Assembly (NCBI GenBank): GCA_020080175.1 | Contig: JAGHQL010000088.1 | Location: 1-64,000 of the forward strand | Source of the DNA: Glutinoglossum americanum | Taxonomy: Eukaryota; Ascomycota; Geoglossomycetes; Geoglossales; Geoglossaceae | Direction of reading: 5' to 3' | DNA length: 64,000 nt | Shown: piece by piece, positions 60,039 to 64,000 of the stretch | How the letters are laid out: every line of letters begins with the position of its first letter | Numbering within the stretch: position 1 is the stretch's first letter | The notes under the pieces: generated by a model | The model's input: the letters and a program-made list of their open reading frames with translations, nothing else | Database searches by the model: none | What the model was told of the DNA's origin: nothing | Position numbers and translations under genes: made by a program

Positions 60039-60964
60039 CTAGTTCCATATCCACTTCTGCAAGCGATAGTCATAACGCCTATGTCTTTGCTGCTCATGGT
60101 CCCATTCCCAATCGCTGGCCCCTGGTGTGCTTTGCGCAGCCTCAGAAGGTTCAGCATAGCCTGCCACCTGGCTTCGAGCCTGAGGATAGCCTTGCTCTGC
60201 AATGGTGCCTGGTACTTCGCTGGGAGCATTGGCAAGACGTTCCCGTTCGCGGTTGCTTGTATCTTGCAAATAGCGCTGCTCGTTATTCATATCCTCCCGG
60301 TCCATAGAGCCACGTTCCGCTTGCATCTCCTCTGATTTCAGCTTAGAGGCTAGTTGTTAAGAAATAGCGATTAGCTGGCTATTACACAAACGCAAAAATA
60401 GTGTAAATCCTACTAGGACATTTACCTTTGGACCACTGCAAGAAGTGCGGCCAAATAGTTGGATCTTTGGTATATATATATTTGCCACAAAACTCATTTC
60501 CGAGTATAGCGTCGTACGGGGCGTCCTCGACTACCAGGAAGCGTTCACTGTATGTCTTGTGAGGCCTTCCACCCACTGTGAAGTCCATTTCAAGCTCGGC
60601 TACAGGGGTAAGTTTTCTGCCATCACCGACTTGGAAGCAAATTCCGTCAGTAATCTTCTGCACCTCCAAGCCTGTGCGTCTGACCACCTCATAATCAACA
60701 AAATTCGCATCTGCACCGGTGTCTGTACAGGCCTTTCTCTTAAGCGTCCCCATCATGCCGCAGTCGATGAAGATGGTCACGCCGTTAAACGTCTGCGAGC
60801 TTGGATCTGGCTCCGTGGTCTAGTTATATTGTTAAAAATGTTAGGTCTCGTCCACTAGCCTCAATGCTTACTGGGATAGCGGCTTTAGTCGCAACCGCGG
60901 TTTCCGTTTTTGGCGCTAACCTTTTCCTTCCTGGCTTCGCTGGACCCTCTGGAACATGGCTCAT
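60039..60964 (-). CDS. Small retropepsin-fold (aspartic protease-like) protein
   Basis: Exons 60964-60872, 60819-60426 and 60349-60039, introns 52 and 76 nt with CCTAAC/CTTAAC branch points, phases agree; 265 aa. After a basic, Pro/Ala-rich N-terminus of 45 residues comes a retropepsin-like domain: active-site motif ACTDTGADANF (DTGA at 64-67), a middle beta-hairpin region, and YDAILGNEF (ILG at 136-138), the usual later signature. The C-terminal 100 residues are charged and Gln/Arg/Glu-rich and end KWIWN, probably helical or disordered. Retropepsins dimerise to form one active site. No reverse transcriptase or integrase lies nearby and the gene has clean introns, so it looks like a host gene of retroelement or Ddi1-like descent. 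Substrate unknown. It diverges from the DUF6594 gene. Confidence 0.75.
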
Positions 60965-61432
60965 TTCGTACAGTAAACTCTTTAAACTATGGTTGAAGTA
61001 CTGGAGACTAATTAAGCCGCAATGGCAAATTAAGCCAGGGAATCTAGGCTCCGAGGAAGCGCATTTATGAAACTCCTGCTTCAGGAAGGCATTTGGTCAG
61101 CGGGTCTACACTCGTGGCAACTGGCTGTGCGTTGGTTAGAGCCGCCATTTGCACGCTATACAATTGGCCCGAATACCACCGGCTGCAGGAAGGCAACTTG
61201 CCCTAGGCAGAATGCCACCCAGTCAGGGCGCACCATGTAGCGATATGGTAGGGCAAGGCAGAGGGTCTGGTGCCGATAATCTCCGCGTTTGCCCGGCTCA
61301 CCAGGCTGAGGCTCTGCCTTGTGGAGGGGGAGGATAAGAAATTCCTGGCAACCTTAAGTGAGAAAAGAAAAGGTTGCCAGGGATTGAAGACTAGAACTTC
61401 TGCGTTTAGGCCTCACTCTAGATATCATCACT
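60965..61432. promoter_or_regulatory. Shared divergent promoter of the retropepsin-like and DUF6594 genes
   Basis: This 468-bp gap separates two start codons pointing away from each other. It is the only room for both promoters, so the pair may be co-regulated. A direct repeat-like pair CTGGCAACC/GGTTGCCAG occurs in inverted order near 61346 and 61371 (a 9-bp inverted repeat). No binding site is recognised. Confidence 0.4.
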
Positions 61433-62414
61433 ATGAAACCCCTAGGAGGCTATCCTCAGTTAGCGAACTTCGTTAGCCAATATCCCGGGATGGCAATCTT
61501 CCGCACGTTTGCAAGACTCAATGCACAGAACCTCCTATGTATGCAAGCGGAGATCGCTCAGCTTGAGCTCGATCTGGATATGACTGCGCTCGAAGATAGT
61601 CAGTCAAACGATACCAACCGTCGGTCCTTCCAAACATACGTGCACCGCTTGAGGACAGCCACTGGCTCCGACAGCCTACAGTGGCGGAAGTTGTTGGAAC
61701 TTCGCAGCCGACTGAAAGAGTACAGTGTGTTTATACGAGGGAAGCTAGACGATTGTACTCGCGATTAGCTGACGGTAGTTACTTTTGTCAGATGGGGCAG
61801 TGCTTCAACTCATGGAACTCTACAGGCTAGAGCCTCCTGAGCCAAGAGATCTCAAGACTCTCCATGGGTGGTTGGATATGCCAGAATGCGGCAATGGGTT
61901 CCTCCGAGGCAGTGAATCCAAGGTGTTCCGCGCACCTGATTTGGTCGCTCTCTCCGCGCCTCGAAACCGCGAAGACGTATTCACAAGGTGGGTGTCACAC
62001 ACTGGGGTACCGTGGTTTCACCGCTTGATAGGTCGCTCCTTTAGGGTGGGTAAATGGTTATACTGTATACTGTATGTTCCTTGTGCTTGCAGATAGCTAA
62101 TTGTAGGTCAGAAACCGGTCGAAGGGGATGAAGAGAGTGGCGTCATCCACTACGCGGATTCGAGATTGGTTACCACAGCACATCTCCTTAGTATCTTCGC
62201 CTCTTCTCTTCTGCCAACTGTATCAATTTTTGTTCTTTATTTCCTAAATAGTCTGCTTGCGCGGCTAGGTGCCATCATGGTATTCTCCTTTTTGTTTTCT
62301 AGCAGTTTGGCGCTCTTCACCGCCGCTAGGAGGGTGGAAGTTTTTGCTGCAACTGCTGCTTTTTCCTCCGTGCAGGTTGTGTTCGTCGGGAGCACTGGCT
62401 TTTTAAGTAGATAA
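61433..62414 (+). CDS. DUF6594-family membrane protein
   Basis: Exons 61433-61724, 61792-62049 and 62107-62414; 285 aa. The N-terminus GGYPQLANFVSQYPGMAIFRTFARLNAQNLLCMQAEIAQLE is the hallmark of the fungal DUF6594 family (GYPxLAxF....FRxFxxLxxRNLLxLQAELxxLE). LKEYN at the first splice joins LQLMELYRLEPPEPRDL as in relatives. The C-terminus carries the family's three closely spaced membrane helices, from about residue 205 (TTAHLLSIFASSLLPTVSIF) to the end. The second intron could instead use GT 62046 with AG 62111; both keep frame. The family is large in filamentous fungi and often near incompatibility or NLR genes, with no proven function. It is the divergent partner of the retropepsin-like gene. 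Confidence 0.85.
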
Positions 62415-63736
62415 ACCAGCCACTAGCGGGCGAATCAATAGCAGGTAGTCCCGTAGGGTGCATGATGTTTGGGAGAGTGAGTGTGCCGTATTGTGTGTGT
62501 GCGTTGAGTCGTTGCTACAGATGCCTGCATATGATGCCCCAGGGTTCCCATTGAAACCTATGGTCATATGACGCCGCATGCCTCTGTAGGTGCGGCCTAT
62601 GAGCATCATTTATCGTAGTTGCCATATATACTGGCCCGTAGTTTAACCACACTAGCGATTTCCCCGCTTGGTTAGATGTGTATTAATACATACCCGGGGG
62701 GTCCTATGCAGACTCACTTAACCCCCATATAAACACACGTGAACAGAATGTGCCCAGCTCCGATGTATGTACGTGGAACCCTGGATAATGCGAAAGGCAT
62801 GGGGCTTTGTGACGTTAGATTATGCACCTTTTCGGCTTCAGTGGTTATCCGTTGGCGTATTATATCAAACGTAACCACAAACTATAGGGCCATAGCTATA
62901 TGGCGGGTTTGTAGCAAGCAGCATTCTACTAGTGTGTTTGCAGAGTTAACCTCCCATCTCCAAGTATGTCTTCATGCTGCATAACGCTCACCTAGACCTC
63001 ACTTCATGGTTGTACAACTAATACTAAACAGGAGCCTGCAGCTACTTAAGAATAGACTATGGTGTGAAGCTACTAGATCAAGGAAAGGAACGTGAAGCAA
63101 CTAAACCCGAATGAGAAGATATACGATCTAGAGTTTACAGCATTTGGCTGCATGCAATATGAAAATGTCGCTCCACCTCAGGGAGTAGGAATCTAGGCTT
63201 TCTAAGGTATTATGGATAGTGGGGAGAAAATTTATGCCACAAACAGTGCCTGCAGCTAATCGTAAAAACCGCCAGTGGAAGTGTTGTAATGCGGGAAGGG
63301 AGTTATCCTGGGTGTGGTCATCTATACAACCGCAATAAATAATCTGGACAACAAGTTGAAAAGTAAAAGATTTGTGGGTTAAAGGTAATGAGAAAGGCGC
63401 CAACAACAGTAAGCGTAGTATGTTGTCGCCGCGGGTAAGATGCTTAAAATCTCCCTTGTGGCGCATATCGGATACACAAAAACAAATACCAGCGACGAAA
63501 AGGAAATCCTCTGCTGGCTGCTAAGGCACCCTAAAATGGGGAGGGTGGGGAGGTGCAATAGACCTAGGAACACTAAGCCTCTAGTGAGCTGTGAAACGTG
63601 GTTCAGCAGTGACTGCGAGCAGTACACTGCACCACCCCCTTTCTGGCTCTGCTTAGGGGTGGAGAAGAGCCTCTGCATACGCATGCGATAAGTAAACGCC
63701 ACTACAGGTCCTCTATAGGGAAGTAAATAAGCGTAC
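62415..63736. other. Intergenic region, no firm gene
   Basis: No gene is supported between the DUF6594 gene and the exon at 63737-63931. A hydrophobic open frame on the - strand (63379-63702) could be the next exon of the right-edge gene through a phase-0 acceptor near 63668, but it matches nothing I know. Confidence 0.35.
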
Positions 63737-63931
63737 CTGCAACCAACTGGGGGATTTCTGGAAGAGGAATTGGATAGATGACTTCACCCAACTATCCTCA
63801 CTGTCATAGTAGCCGGGGGCAACCATATCCTCAATATGATAGATGTGGTTGTACTCTCCTTCGTCCAGAAACTTTTCTTGATATATATGATCAAAGACAC
63901 TCTTCCGGTTGGTTGGGGTGGGTCGCGGCAT
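63737..63931 (-). CDS. Possible first exon of an unknown right-edge gene
   Basis: ATG at 63931 opens 65 codons ending in phase 0 at a GTACGC donor (63736). The peptide is polar and looks coding (DHIYQEKFLDEGEYNHIYHI, then SEDSWVKSSIQFLFQ), richer in acidic and aromatic residues than the random frames around it. A continuing exon may start near 63668, giving a hydrophobic C-terminus, but the fit is weak. No family is recognised. Confidence 0.3.
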
Positions 63932-64000
63932 CGACCGGAGTCGGTGCTCTTGGAGAAGCGTTGTATTGTACTCGTTTAATTTCTGGAATATTTTCCTGAA

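Overview
The window looks like nuclear DNA of a filamentous ascomycete (Pezizomycotina). Genes are split by short introns (mostly 48-140 nt, one of 240 nt) with GT..AG ends and CTRAY-type branch points. The protein families are typical of these fungi: Vps62, F-box, ankyrin/vWA, Acr3 and Acr2, a NACHT-TPR receptor, DUF6536 and DUF6594. No tRNA, rRNA or CRISPR array was seen. All gene models were built by hand from frame, splice sites and family resemblance. Family names are recognition calls, not database hits.

Left third (1-20.4 kb), gene-rich: an amidohydrolase (-), a beta-trefoil/Vps62 protein (+), a 918-aa F-box protein (-), a fusion of a short-chain dehydrogenase with a polysaccharide deacetylase (+), an ankyrin/vWA protein (+), a smaller F-box protein (+), and a divergent arsenic-resistance pair. 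In that pair the Acr3 arsenite exporter (-) and the Cdc25-like Acr2 arsenate reductase (+) share a promoter of about 0.95 kb. Acr2 should reduce arsenate to arsenite and Acr3 should export the arsenite.

Middle (20.4-43.2 kb), gene-poor: long stretches hold no convincing gene. Hand samples show TpA excess, as left by repeat-induced point mutation, yet base composition stays near neutral. Two genes stand out: a C2H2 zinc-finger/coiled-coil protein (28 kb, 5' end unresolved) and a DUF1295/steroid-reductase-like membrane enzyme (41 kb).

Right third (43.2-64 kb), an accessory island: a STAND receptor with an N-terminal fungal domain, a NACHT ATPase and nine 42-residue TPRs, most nearly identical; a decayed Tc1/mariner transposon carrying two nested insertions, one a solo LTR; a DUF6536 membrane-protein pseudogene; a cysteine-rich single-pass membrane protein; a 752-aa multi-pass membrane protein; and a divergent pair of a small retropepsin-fold protein and a DUF6594 membrane protein. 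A further gene may start at the right edge. The mix resembles fungal allorecognition or innate-immunity regions, but that role is inferred.
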